64,000 bases of DNA from Corinectria fuckeliana (lineage: Eukaryota; Ascomycota; Sordariomycetes; Hypocreales; Nectriaceae): NCBI GenBank assembly GCA_019137255.1, contig WPDH01000080.1:62001-126000 (forward strand), written 5' to 3'. The notes beneath the pieces were generated by a model that ran no database searches, was not told the origin of the DNA, and saw only the letters and a list, made by a program, of their open reading frames with translations. The position numbers and the translations under genes are program-made. This document shows, piece by piece, positions 32,463-43,079 of the stretch (positions are counted from its first letter, which is position 1; every line of letters starts with the position of its first letter).

Positions 32463-33673
32463 ATGGCTCCTGGTAGGTTATTCGCGAGTATCGCTACTTG
32501 ATTCAGCTTTGCGACTCTAACACACTCGTAGCGACACAATACGAGCTGTCCCCGCCCCCGGGTGACGCGGTCTCAGCGATCTCCTTCGCGCCCTCTTCAG
32601 CGACCAAGCTCCTTGTCTCGTCATGGGACAAGAAGGTCTACTGCTACGACATCGCCGGCGGCGCGGGCGAGACGAACCTAGTCAACACCTACGAACATCG
32701 AGCGCCGGTTCTAGATGTGTGCTTTGGCGCCGACGACAATGAGGCTTTCACCGCGGGCATGGATTGGGCTGTCAACAAGTGGGCATATTGCGTTCACACG
32801 CGCCTTGACGTCCTTGGAGCTGACAACGTTGCCTAGGATTGATCTGGAAAGCGGAGAAAAGACTCTCCTCAGCAAGCATGCTGCGCCGGTGCGATGTGTA
32901 GCGTACAGCCGTACTCATTGTGCGTTTATCCTTGCATCTTGCGACGCTAAGCTAACAGGTAGACAGCCATTCTCGTCTCCGCATCCTGGGACTGCAGTCT
33001 CAACCTTCACAACCTCAAGGACCCTTCAAGCGCCCCCATCCGAGTTGCCCTTCCAGGAAAGCCTCATGCGCTAGCTGTGAGCCCTAGCAAGGTCGTTGTC
33101 GCCATGACAGGACGTGTCATCAACATTTACGACCTCAACACCATCACAGAGCTTTTCGCGTCTGGCTCCACTGAGCTCAAGCCATGGCAGCAACGCGAGT
33201 CCTCTCTTCGTTATCTCACACGAGCCGTGGCCTGTATGCCCAACGACGCTGGGTACGCTACGAGCAGTATCGAAGGCCGAGTTGCCGTGGAGTGGTTTGA
33301 GGATACTGCCGAATCCCAAGCCCGCAAGTATGCGTTCAAGTGCCATCGCCAAGCAGCATCGGACGGCGATGGAGACATCGTGTACCCCGTGAATGCACTG
33401 GCGTTCCACCCGGTTCACGGAACCTTTGCATCGGGGGGTGGTGACGGCACTGCTGCCTTGTGGGACGCAGAGGCAAAGCGAAGACTAAAACAGTACCAGA
33501 AGTTCCCCAACAGTGTTGCGGCGCTTGCGTTCTCCAGCGATGGCAAGTACCTGGCTGTCGGAGTGTGCCCTGGTTTCGAGACTGGACAGGAGGACTACAA
33601 CGGCGAGGGCCAGACGTCGGTGTTAATTCGGGAGCTTGGAGATAACGAGGCGAAGGGCAAGGGCGCCAAGTAA
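32463..33673 (+). CDS. BUB3: Spindle checkpoint WD40 protein Bub3
   Basis: Four exons, 32463-32472, 32532-32778, 32837-32919 and 32967-33673, with introns of 59, 58 and 47 nt, give 348 aa. The first exon is only 10 nt (M-A-P plus one base). Family knowledge: Bub3 is a seven-bladed WD40 protein that carries Bub1/BubR1 to kinetochores by binding phosphorylated MELT motifs. Seen: AISFAPSSATKLLVSSWDKKVYCYD, DVCFGADDNEAFTAGMDW, then after the third intron SILVSASWDCSLNLHNL; the Bub3 marker SSIEGRVAVEWFE followed by KYAFKCHR; and VYPVNALAFHPVHGTFASGGGDG near the end. This combination separates Bub3 from the paralogue Rae1. Splice choices all restore the WD40 frame. Confidence 0.95.
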
Positions 33674-33845
33674 ACTGCAATGTCTATGGAAGGGCGGCCT
33701 CATCCGCATAGGCGTTCAGGCGGGTGATGGGATCTCGGTTGCGTTTAAGTACAGGTAGTAGTCTTGAGTTCACGGGGATGTTGACACGTAGATACCCCTA
33801 CAATGGACTGGATCTTGTTTCCCTTGTCTCCTGAATTCCTGCTGT

Positions 33846-34855
33846 TTAATGAGGTGCTTCTTCCTCAACCAAACCCTGTTTTTCTCCTCTATATTGTATA
33901 TGTTCTACCGTAGTTGAGTCGTCGTCTTCGTCGTCTCCTGTGCCTAACGAGGGGCTTGGACTGACAGGCCGTTGATACTGATTATCACGTGCACTTGGCA
34001 GCATATTATGCAATGCGATGGCTGGCCGATCTGACCTTGTCGTTTCGCCTGTACGCGTGATCGTAGGGCTCGGTCGTTCAAACGATATGTCTGCAGCGTC
34101 GAATCCGTCGCGGCATTGGAATTCAGGACTGCTAGATGGCGAACTGTAGGTCTTAGTGCCTCTGGGGACTTTAAAGTCCCTAATTCGAACCCCTTTCCGA
34201 ATAGTATATTTTCCTTTCGTCTGGATGTCGCGCGGGGCGCTCCGAGGGAGAGGTCTCAATTTGTTTTCTGGGGGCGTTATAGGGGCAGCTTTCACGACCC
34301 GTGAAGGAGTGACATTGCAAGGCTTGATTGTGTCTTCAATTTCGGTGGGACCTTGGACACGATTAGCCATTCCAAGTTGCATGGATAGGACCACCGGAAC
34401 AACATCACATACCTGTGTCGAGCCCGGCAGGGGCTGTGGCTTCATCCCAACCGGAACGGATTGACTCGTTTCGCTTTCTTTTCAAAATACCACGGGTGCG
34501 GAAAACCACTTCAGTACAGATCTTGGGGCTGCGACTTCGCCCCGGCCTCGCGACGACACAGCCCTGGTTGTCTTCCTACGAGCTAACGCTGGGGAGCGGC
34601 GTACATGGTATTCTGTTCTATGTCAATAGGGCTCAGCCAGTCAAATTCGTTAGCTTAGGCTTACATGTCGACGTAACTATATTCATCTGATGTCGACAGC
34701 ATGACACTCGGTGCAACGGCATCATCGACATGAACCTGGAACTCGGGAGCAAGACTACGCCTTGTACAAGGACTTGGCGCTTCGTCCGTTCTTAGGTCGT
34801 GGCAAGGTACGCTCGTTGCACGTCCGGGGTTGCGAGCGCAGTCGTATCTCGTCAT
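33846..34855 (-). CDS. Tentative three-exon gene, unknown protein
   Basis: Proposed exons 34855-34665, 34528-34413 and 34351-33846 (270 aa). The last junction is the firmest: CACAG|GTATGTG ... GCTAAT ... CCAAG, 61 nt, joining DEATAPAGLDT to GPTEIEDTIKP in frame. The first intron (136 nt, donor GTAAGC) has several possible acceptors. Seen: a basic RTRGILKRKRNESIRSGW segment, ITPPENKLRPLPRSAPRD, TIRKGVRIRDFKVPRG, and an acidic GDDEDDDS tail. It looks like a disordered nuclear protein, but no family is recognised. A chance frame cannot be excluded. Confidence 0.42.
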
Positions 34856-35527
34856 CTCGTCACTGCCGAGTCCGACGGCCTTGGATACTAGTATTCCGGA
34901 GCAACGTCAAGGTGGCATGGGTATTCCTTCAATTGCAATTGCTCTACCCACGAAAGTATTGTGAAGAAGTTGAATAGGCCGATTTTGTTCTGGTTAGATG
35001 GGGGTAATTGGGGCGAAGCAAGTTCCTGCCGCGGCAAGGATCTCTGAGATTAGGCAGGTGCGGTGCGCTCAGGCCCGAGTACCTGCCAGACAACTTCTAA
35101 TGTCGGTCAATGTCGCTTTGCACAGAGTGCCTTCGCTTCAAGACTCAGGAAAATATTGTTCAAGCATAAGTAGGTATTAGTAGTACTAGTAAATGATACT
35201 TGGGTGGCGACATTGGGCTTCACTCAACTCTCATTGATTCGCAAAACTTTGATGTCGAGATATCGGTCCAAAAGTGTGTGCAGGACCTTGCTGAAACCCA
35301 CTCCTCTACAAGTAGCAGCAACAAGTCGTGATACATGAGAAGAGAGTTGCCATTTGGATGAACTACAGTAGGGATCCGTACTAGTATACTTAGATTGATA
35401 TTTTTGCCTTGAATCCGGTTGTCCTTCACCACGGCCGCCCTTGAAACACCGCACTTCCATTTGGCCAGCGTGAGAATGGATGCCGGCGCGGTAACCATCG
35501 CCAATAGTGCGACTTGAAACGGAAGCT
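34856..35527. other. Intergenic region
   Basis: 672 bp between the tentative gene's start and the aldo/keto reductase stop. It has scattered short frames and no coding signal. Near 35160-35190 there is a TAGTACTAGTA-type repeat. Confidence 0.45.
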
Positions 35528-37038
35528 CTACTCTCCTGCCTTGGATGCTGCAATTGGCTGAAGAACGTTAGAAGACCTTCTAGCAAGACTGCAACGGTTG
35601 CTTTGAAGCTCACCTTGTTGTCATCGACGTAGTCGAAGTGGCCTCCCATCTTCAGCAACCAGACATCCTGGCTTCCACTCTTTTGTTCGGGGCGGAAGAG
35701 GAAGCTGTGGGGAAATCCCAGCTCAAAGTCCACTGCGTTGTCGATCTCTTGGATGTCCTCCTCGCTTAGCTCAAGGGTGAGTGCCTCAATGTTACCCCTG
35801 ATGTGGTCCACCTTTCGACCTCCCACGATGGGAAAGACGTATGGCGTTTTGTGCATGACATAGGCCAGCGCAACACTGGTGATGATGGTGTTCTTGCGAG
35901 TGGCGACCGCCTCTAGGACCTTGCTGGCCTTGATCTCGGTCTCGCTGGCTTCCACCTGTCGCCCTTCCATGGCTTTGCGCTGCTCTTCGGTCTTGAACTT
36001 ACCTCCTCCGAGAGCTCCCCAGGGAGCAACCCCCATGCCTTCGGCCCTGCACATGGGAATGATGTCTCGTTCAAAGTCACGCTTGGCCGCGGACCAATTG
36101 CCCTGGTAGACGGAGAACTGGCGAAGTCCATGGTTCCGCGCATACTCATTTGCCTTGCTGTTCCGGTGTAAGTCAATGCTCAGTTGCTAGATGAAGATCA
36201 GACTCTTACCTCACCACCCAGGCAGGAGTGTCACTGATGCCCAGGTACAAGACCTTGCCAGAGCTGACGAGCTGGTTCAGGGATTGCATTAGCTCTGGGA
36301 CAGAGGTGCTGTAGTCCCACCAGTGGACATAGAGCTAAACCATGGTTAGCCCTTGAAACCATCAGACAGAGCTTGGAAGCCCTTACCAGATCGATGTAAT
36401 CCGTCTGCAGCCTCCTCAAACTGTTGTTGACAGAGGTCAAGAGACTCTTGGTGCCATTTCCCTGAAAGTTTGACATGATGTGTGCCGCATTGGGGCCGTT
36501 GCGGAAGTTGGTGGTATACTTGGTGGCAATCACTTTCCTAAATATCAGTTTCTATACAAATAATAGTATGTGGAAGATGGGCAACCAACCCATTTCGTCG
36601 CGAACGCCGCGCTTCTTCATCCACTCTCCAACCCATGTCTCGGATTCCTGAAACTGGTAGTTGTTTGCGGTATCGATGAAGTTTCCTAGAAAAGTCAGTA
36701 CAGACACGACTTTGGTGCTTAATGATGATGCAACCGACCTCCCTAAGGCATATTAGTATCTTGCTAATCGTATGAGAGCTATATCCGATTGCCTTACCTG
36801 CTCGTAAAAGAAGTCAAGCATGGACTCGGTCGAGGACTGGTCGCACTCTCCCATGTATTGCTTCCTAGGTTGGTGTCAGTGGCTGAGGCCTTCCGTATAC
36901 TCGATCAGGTCCTTACCAGGCATCGCCAAAGTTCATGGCCCCTAAGCATAGGGGACTAACCCGAATAGAAGCAGTGGGCGACAGGAGTCGGTGCCGAGCC
37001 AAGGGACTCTTGGGGCTTGGAGCGAGAGGAAGAGCCAT
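35528..37038 (-). CDS. Aldo/keto reductase, aryl-alcohol dehydrogenase / norsolorinic acid reductase-like
   Basis: Eight exons: 37038-36917, 36864-36798, 36742-36739, 36685-36590, 36532-36387, 36334-36210, 36157-35614, 35557-35528; 377 aa (family about 380-390). Seven introns of 52-57 nt. Exon 3 is only 4 nt (GGAG): with it the junction reads FFYEQ-GG-NFIDTANNYQ, the conserved family sequence; without it the frame is lost. Family knowledge: NADPH-dependent oxidoreductases of the aryl-alcohol dehydrogenase group act on aromatic aldehydes or polyketides; most are uncharacterised. Seen: catalytic tetrad Asp69 and Tyr74 (FIDTANNY), Lys101 (IATKYTT) and His149 (LYVHWWD); NADPH-side PIVGGRKVDHIRGNIEAL. 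No polyketide synthase neighbours it, so a secondary-metabolite role is not supported here. Confidence 0.9.
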
Positions 37039-38079
37039 TGTACTAGCGAGTGGCTGTTCTACCGAAGGCTGATCTGGTACGTCTTGGAGGCGAAGGCTGA
37101 TATAGCAATGCTGGATTTCAACGCGAAGTTGGGGTGAGGGGTAGGTCTCAGAAAGCTAATATATTGGGCGAAGTCTTATCCGAGGCGAGGTGACGGATGG
37201 GATCCGTTGGAAGGTTCAACCGGGTAGTGAAAGACGGAAAGATGCCGTTGACTTGAGCGGGAGAGACGGGAGACTGGCTAGTCGAATGTCGCTCCCATGA
37301 CGGTATTTATAATGGTGATGCCATTAACACGTTGCCGAGGAGATCCAATGCGTAGCCGTGGCTTGTCTAAACTCCGTCCCCAAAAGCCGAACCAGACGTA
37401 CGTGCAGCCGTCCACATCCCAGTGTGGACGGTGGAAGAGAGACTCTTGCCATCACTAGTGACGTGATGAGTGGGGGAGTAGCTGAACAACTCCGCATCTG
37501 CGCATCGACAGCCTAGAATACATCCGAGATAACTATCTAGGTACCCATCGGACCGTCGTGAGTATGGTCGTATCTGCATTTTATTTCTGTACTTTGGTTC
37601 TCAGTCGAGATGGCCTCTTCAGAATCCGTCCAGAGTAGACAACAGCGTCTGCGACTCTTCGTCCGCGGCTATTCACGTGGGGGGTTGCACTGCAGTGAGA
37701 AGCTTAAAGTAACCCCGCGGACCAATTTGACGGTCGAAGGAGGAGAGGGAGCTGGAGTTAACGGGATTAATGCTGATCACTAATGGTAGCTACGAAGTAC
37801 ATCCACCAGAACAGGGCGAGGCACCTCGAGCGGCCTGATTGTATTAGCATAGTTTTTGCCGAAGATTTCCCGTCCGCTCCCGGCTCCAGTCTTCAGCGCG
37901 GCGGATGACTTTCAAACTCCAGTAATAAGAATCACACCACGCCACTCCATTCGTTGAGGGAACATTTGACGACATTGAATGACAACCACGCCCGAATTGC
38001 GATTCCGACCTCGAGGCGACGCCCTAGCAGAGCTACACCCGCGCGGCAGTGGTCACGATCCCAACAATGGCTGCCTGAA
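37039..38079. promoter_or_regulatory. Divergent promoter aldo/keto reductase / PPR-like gene
   Basis: About 1.04 kb between opposite start codons. The plus-strand frame of the PPR-like gene is open from 37954, but only through TTG; the first ATG is 38080. No named motif is seen. Confidence 0.5.
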
Positions 38080-41028
38080 ATGGCCTCTTCCCACCATGTC
38101 CAATCGAGGACTGCCATCAATGCTCTCCGCGGCGTTCTCCTGACGACGTCCTGTTCCGTCATCCTCCTCGCCGAAGAACGCCGACAACGCCTCAAGATTG
38201 CTCGCGCCGCAATCGAGAATGCCAAAAAGCTACATACGGTCCGGGTCAATCACAATTCGGTCGCATTGAACGAGACCTTCGGACGACGAGAGGTTTACCC
38301 GGTTGAACTTGGGGTCGATTTTTCCTCCGCCTCGATCCCCCGAAACACAGTTCGCCGTCGACGACGAAATGGACAGCCATCCCCTACGCCCTTGAGGGCG
38401 GAGACCACTGAGACGAAGGACAATAACACGCTCTTTTCGCCCGAAACGCCCGAAACACGACGCAAGAAATGGGATGAGTGGGACGCAGCTCGAAAAGAGC
38501 TCTCGCGCATATCTTCTCTTGGACCGTCTGCCCATCATGAACTCTTTCTGCGAGTATCGATGGACGAAATCACCACCGCTTCAAATCACGGACAATCGAG
38601 AACCAGCGAACACGACACAGATACTGCCAGTGAGCCTGCGGCAGCTTGCTCTTCACGACTTGTTGGGAAACTGGTTCCAGAATCCCTCGGGAACCCAACT
38701 TCCAAGAACGCAGCACAACATAAAGTAGTGATGAAACCCGCTTCGCTTGCGAAAGATACCGGTCGTCCAGGGGCTCAGGGCTCCTCGAAGCAGTCATTGG
38801 TTACGTTGGATAGCCTTATCGCCGAGTTGAACTCACCCGGTGCTGACCGAGCTATGGTTGCGGAAGGACAAGATTCGGCAATTGAATTACTCGATGGATT
38901 AATTTCTTCGCAATTCTTAGAGCCTCAGTCGTCCATGTCCAGGGGCCTTAACATTCTCCAATCTGTGCTCCATACCCAGGAGCGCAGCAAGATACCCGCT
39001 ATCCTCGACACTCTACGTCCAGTATGCAAGGAGATCTGCCTCTTAGCTGTGCCGGCCATGGACTGCTTACATGCGAAGCACGACGCGAAAGGTGCTAACA
39101 GGCTGCTCCGTCATCTATTTCATTCCCCAGTCTGGAAGTCCGAGGACACTCCTCACAACCTACGTAACCCATGGGTGACCCGGATGCTTATGCACTATTG
39201 GCGGAAGACACAGGACTTCTCTGAAATCAAGAGCATCTACCGTCTGTTACAGGATGCTGGTCTTTTCGCAGATGGCTTTCTCCCCGTACTCAGCCAATAC
39301 TCTATCCGGCGCAGGATTGTCTTGATAGCTCTTGATGCAGGCGACGATTTGACGGCGAAATCAGAAATGGAACGACTTCGCCAGCTGAGACCCAAGGCGG
39401 CAGAAAATGACGTCAAACTTCAAGGCAGATTCGCCATTCGGGATGCTTTTTTGGGCAATTGGGAGATGGTGTGGCCACAAGTCCGAGGTCTAAAGACCAA
39501 GGGAAACACGGACGACCAATACCAAAATGTTCTGTCTTGGCTTACAAAGATTTACTGCAAAGATCATTCACCAGAAGAGGTTGACACTTTTGTCCGGGAT
39601 CTTGTCACCACCCACGAGATGACCCTGAACCAGCCCCTGGCTTTCCTCGTCATGGACCGGCATGGTCGGAACCGCGATACCCAGGCGCTCGTCAAATGGC
39701 TCCAGTTCTGCCACAATGGTGGACTCGAGGCGAACCAAATCTTCTTCAACGAAGTCGTCAAAAAATGCTGCAAGTACTGGAATTTTGCAAGAGTGGATAT
39801 TGTCCATATGTTGAAGGGTGTTCGGGGCTTCAAACCCTGGGTACATGACCCTCATGTTGCCAAATATTCGGTCCGCGGCGCTTTGGTTGACCTTCACAAG
39901 TCACTCCCAGGAGAGGACTTGAAGGGGGATGTGTTTGGAACGGTGTCCAAATTGCCCAACACACGAGGCGATTCCCTTACGGTCTTTGAACGGAATGCAT
40001 TTAGGTGCATGAACACTTGGGCTCTTGAGAATAAGTGGCTGCAAGTATATGATGCCTTCAAGGAGGCATCAGACAAGGGCGTTGGATTCTCTTCGCGCTG
40101 CCTTCGGCTGGCTGTCATAGCGAACATCAACCTGGAGGGACGCCACTCTCGCACGGCCTCGGAGCTCGTTGGTAAGGCACACGTCGAAGGACATGACGTG
40201 AGCGGGGCCTTGGTACCATTGCTGGTAGCCCGGTTAGAATCTGGGGACAGTGTCGGGGCTCTGCTCCAAGAGGCGCTTAGCCAGGGAACACACGTCCACG
40301 ACAGCGTCTACAACAAAGCAGCACGTATTCTGACTCAGAAGGGCCTTCAGATGGGGGCGATCAGGGTGTGCGAACTTGCGGCACAGCAAAATGGGAAGGG
40401 AGAGCTGGCGTACAGCCAATACAACTTCGCCAGCCTCGTCTTCTTGTACACTGGCCAGAGACGATATGGCGATCTCCAATCACTTATTAGGAGCTTCACT
40501 TGCAAGTCAGAGTGGTGGCAGGGAAGCAAGGAATGCAAGGAGTCTCTCAAGCGAGCTATAAAAGCAGTGGCGACACGAGTCGCACGCTCACCTCCTACAG
40601 ATCGGGAGATGCACGAGGAGGTCCTGACGTACCTAAAGCAGGCCCTTGAGCACATCAAGGTATCTCGAGCTGCTAGTCGACAGGATCGAGTGATCCTTAC
40701 GGAGGAGGTGGTCGGTGTGTTCAAGGCTGCGGATGAGACCGGGGACTTGGACCACGACATTCTGGAAGAAGAGGCTCCAGTAGACCGTCGACCACATAGC
40801 GCGAGGATGTTATGGGAGGCTCCCACAGCCAGGTCTCGAAGTCTGGGACAACTCGACGAGGGTGTACAACAAGAGAGGCCGGCGAAGATGGAGCGATCCA
40901 AGAGTTTGAGAGGCGGCAAAGCGGAGCCACAATTGAAGGCTGCACGAGCATCAGAAACTGCGAATGAGCAGGAGGACATCTTCATGGCTAAATATGCCAG
41001 ACAGAGTCTGGCCAGGGCAGTCTTCTAA
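38080..41028 (+). CDS. Large helical-repeat (PPR-like) protein, probably mitochondrial
   Basis: Single exon, 982 aa from the first in-frame ATG (MASSHHVQSR; upstream frame has only TTG). Seen: a short hydrophobic segment near the N-terminus (ALRGVLLTTSCSVILLAEERRQRLKIARAAIENAKKLH in two parts, residues about 15-52), a disordered charged region to about residue 280, then helical-hairpin repeats through residue 880, such as WVTRMLMHYWRKTQDFSE-type, VRDLVTTHEMTLNQPLAF, LQFCHNGGLEANQIFFNEV and NTWALENKWLQVYDAFKE, spaced about 35 residues apart as in pentatricopeptide repeats; basic/acidic tail. Family knowledge: fungal PPR proteins act in mitochondrial RNA processing and translation. The RNA target is unknown, and the repeats are divergent. 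Confidence 0.72.
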   Translation: MASSHHVQSRTAINALRGVLLTTSCSVILLAEERRQRLKIARAAIENAKKLHTVRVNHNSVALNETFGRREVYPVELGVDFSSASIPRNTVRRRRRNGQPSPTPLRAETTETKDNNTLFSPETPETRRKKWDEWDAARKELSRISSLGPSAHHELFLRVSMDEITTASNHGQSRTSEHDTDTASEPAAACSSRLVGKLVPESLGNPTSKNAAQHKVVMKPASLAKDTGRPGAQGSSKQSLVTLDSLIAELNSPGADRAMVAEGQDSAIELLDGLISSQFLEPQSSMSRGLNILQSVLHTQERSKIPAILDTLRPVCKEICLLAVPAMDCLHAKHDAKGANRLLRHLFHSPVWKSEDTPHNLRNPWVTRMLMHYWRKTQDFSEIKSIYRLLQDAGLFADGFLPVLSQYSIRRRIVLIALDAGDDLTAKSEMERLRQLRPKAAENDVKLQGRFAIRDAFLGNWEMVWPQVRGLKTKGNTDDQYQNVLSWLTKIYCKDHSPEEVDTFVRDLVTTHEMTLNQPLAFLVMDRHGRNRDTQALVKWLQFCHNGGLEANQIFFNEVVKKCCKYWNFARVDIVHMLKGVRGFKPWVHDPHVAKYSVRGALVDLHKSLPGEDLKGDVFGTVSKLPNTRGDSLTVFERNAFRCMNTWALENKWLQVYDAFKEASDKGVGFSSRCLRLAVIANINLEGRHSRTASELVGKAHVEGHDVSGALVPLLVARLESGDSVGALLQEALSQGTHVHDSVYNKAARILTQKGLQMGAIRVCELAAQQNGKGELAYSQYNFASLVFLYTGQRRYGDLQSLIRSFTCKSEWWQGSKECKESLKRAIKAVATRVARSPPTDREMHEEVLTYLKQALEHIKVSRAASRQDRVILTEEVVGVFKAADETGDLDHDILEEEAPVDRRPHSARMLWEAPTARSRSLGQLDEGVQQERPAKMERSKSLRGGKAEPQLKAARASETANEQEDIFMAKYARQSLARAVF

Positions 41029-43079
41029 GCCGGGTTCGTACACGAATGGCATGGAGTAACCTTGGGATGGATACATATCTTCTCGATTCTGCATTCGTTC
41101 CTAGTGACTACCTTTGATAGAGACCCAGCTTACATAAATGCTTCTTACTCCACAACTGCAACATACACAGCAGTTACCTATCTCATGTACCTACAATATG
41201 TACCTATAGAACCCAATTGGATAAATCAGAGAAGATATAGTTTAGGAGCAAATGCAAAGATGAACAGTGACGAACGAAATCCATTGTGAAATCCAATCCA
41301 ATGATGTGGAAGGTGACCTGATATTTGAGATGCGGCCTGGTCCGGTGGTAGTGGCGTGTTTGGCGATGGACACCGCTTTCATTGACTGTAAGCTACTAGG
41401 TAATTAGTGAGTGGGTGACTAGGAAGGAGAAGCAATAAACACAAGCTCGAAACCAGACAAAACAGAGACGCCTAGTCTATCTTCTGATGCTACATATCAC
41501 ATGCCAATACGAAGTTGCAGCACGAATTCGGGAGTAGTAGTGGAGTGATATGTCCTGCAGCATCTTGACAAGACCAATTCAAAGCTCTAATTCGCACGAG
41601 GGCGTCAGGTCATCATGCCAGCCGCGATTGGCGGAACAGTCCCGAATGCGAAAATGCCGGCACGAAGACGGGCCGGGATCGGGACAGGACGGCAGACAGC
41701 GGGAGACAGACAGGCGGGAGCAAATGAAAAGCTACATAGTAGTACGTCTTTGGGATGCTGACGATGTATAAGCCGTACGATACTTCTCTTATCCCCTCCC
41801 CCTCCTAGCACTTTGGGGCCCTGGCTTTCACATGCCGAAACCACAAATCGACGGCAGCTCGCTCAGGGCAAAACAGAACGAAAAGACCCGGGATCCCTGA
41901 GCCCATCCATCGAACCATGTGCGGCGGCCGGCGGGGGCGGCCATTGGTGCGCTGCTAGGCGGTCAGGGAACGCTATGGGGCTTGGTGGCACGATTTAGGG
42001 AGCGTTGGGGGCCTGTAACGATCAGGCGGGAAGGAGGAGAGTCTTCTAGGTACTACGTATCTACGCGAGTGTTGGTCGTAAGTACGTATCAACACCAGCA
42101 GGTTCACTCTACATAACTCCTGAATGATTGAGAATAGGCAAACCAGCTTTTAAACAGCCTCCATCATTTTGAATGGTTCGAGAGCTATGCGGAGCGAGTA
42201 GGTCAATGTTGAAAAACACCCATCACTCGCGTACCAGGTATGGACAGGGCTTGCAGGGCACCTAGGTACTTATGCTGCAGGGACCTTGACCCTGCCCCTG
42301 GCCTCTCGGTACCGACCTGCCTTCTTCTTCTCCTTCCCTCCATCGTGGACCCTCACTCCCCGGGACATGCGATGGATGGCCCGTGAAATCCACGGCATTT
42401 GAAGCGGCACAGTTTACTGTAAGCTAGGCTCCAAGAGAAGAGCTACGAATGAGTGACATCCCATAACCTAATTGACCGTCGTCGGACTGGCCCGCGAGTC
42501 CAGGGGGCCTACATAGTAAGTTGCGCCTACGCCGTCCGCGACAGACGAGCAGAGAAAAAAAGCAAGGGAAATTTGCTTGAACTTATATAAACGGAGCCAC
42601 TCCGGTCAATTCGCACGGGGGAAAGAGACTGAAAAGCCTCTCTTTATTCTTATAGTCTGCTGTTCACTCAGACAAGCTCGTATCATCAATTTCTCACATC
42701 CTCCCCAATCAATTCCTCAGTGAAATCTACCCAGATTGTGTCTTGTGTCTGTTGTGTTGCCTGCAAAGTTGCATCTATCCCCACCAACACCGAGCGAGAA
42801 GCGCGTCATCCATTCACGTATTCGTACACGGCGTACCCGCAACGGCATTCCCCGGTCCGGCGTCCGGAGATCAACCTCAAAGATAGCGACACCGACTCTC
42901 TTAGATCCAATCCTTCATCACCGTCCTGCCGCCGCAATTGCTTCTCCCTCCTCCCTTCTCCCCTTTACTCGTCTCTCCATCCCCCCTATTGGCGACCTAT
43001 CCTACCTCCAACAATATTTGTCGACGCCACCCTCACCGAGTCGCCCCTCGAATTCCGTCCTCGACTTTCGCGCGTCACC
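41029..43079. other. Long intergenic region upstream of ERG1
   Basis: 2.05 kb with no coding signal. It contains a TATATAA box at 42584-42590, about 490 bp before the ERG1 ATG, and a pyrimidine-rich leader (42900-43020). The frame upstream of the ERG1 ATG is open to 42720 but starts without ATG. Sterol-regulated binding sites would be expected here, but I could not assign one with confidence. Confidence 0.5.
42584..42590 (+). promoter_or_regulatory. Probable TATA box of ERG1
   Basis: TATATAA in otherwise GC-balanced sequence, followed by a CT-rich stretch typical of fungal transcription starts. The distance to the ATG implies a leader of several hundred nt. Confidence 0.45.

Noticed and set aside
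35224..35527. Read-through C-terminal extension of the aldo/keto reductase frame
   Set aside because: An intron with GTGAGC and CTTCAG follows DDNK, and the short last exon PIAASKAGE fits the family; the extension is intron and 3' sequence.
37954..38079. N-terminal extension of the PPR-like protein
   Set aside because: It begins with TTG; the first ATG is 38080.
42720..43079. 120-codon N-terminal extension of squalene epoxidase
   Set aside because: The frame is open but lacks an ATG; the sequence is a CT-rich leader and not like any ERG1 N-terminus.
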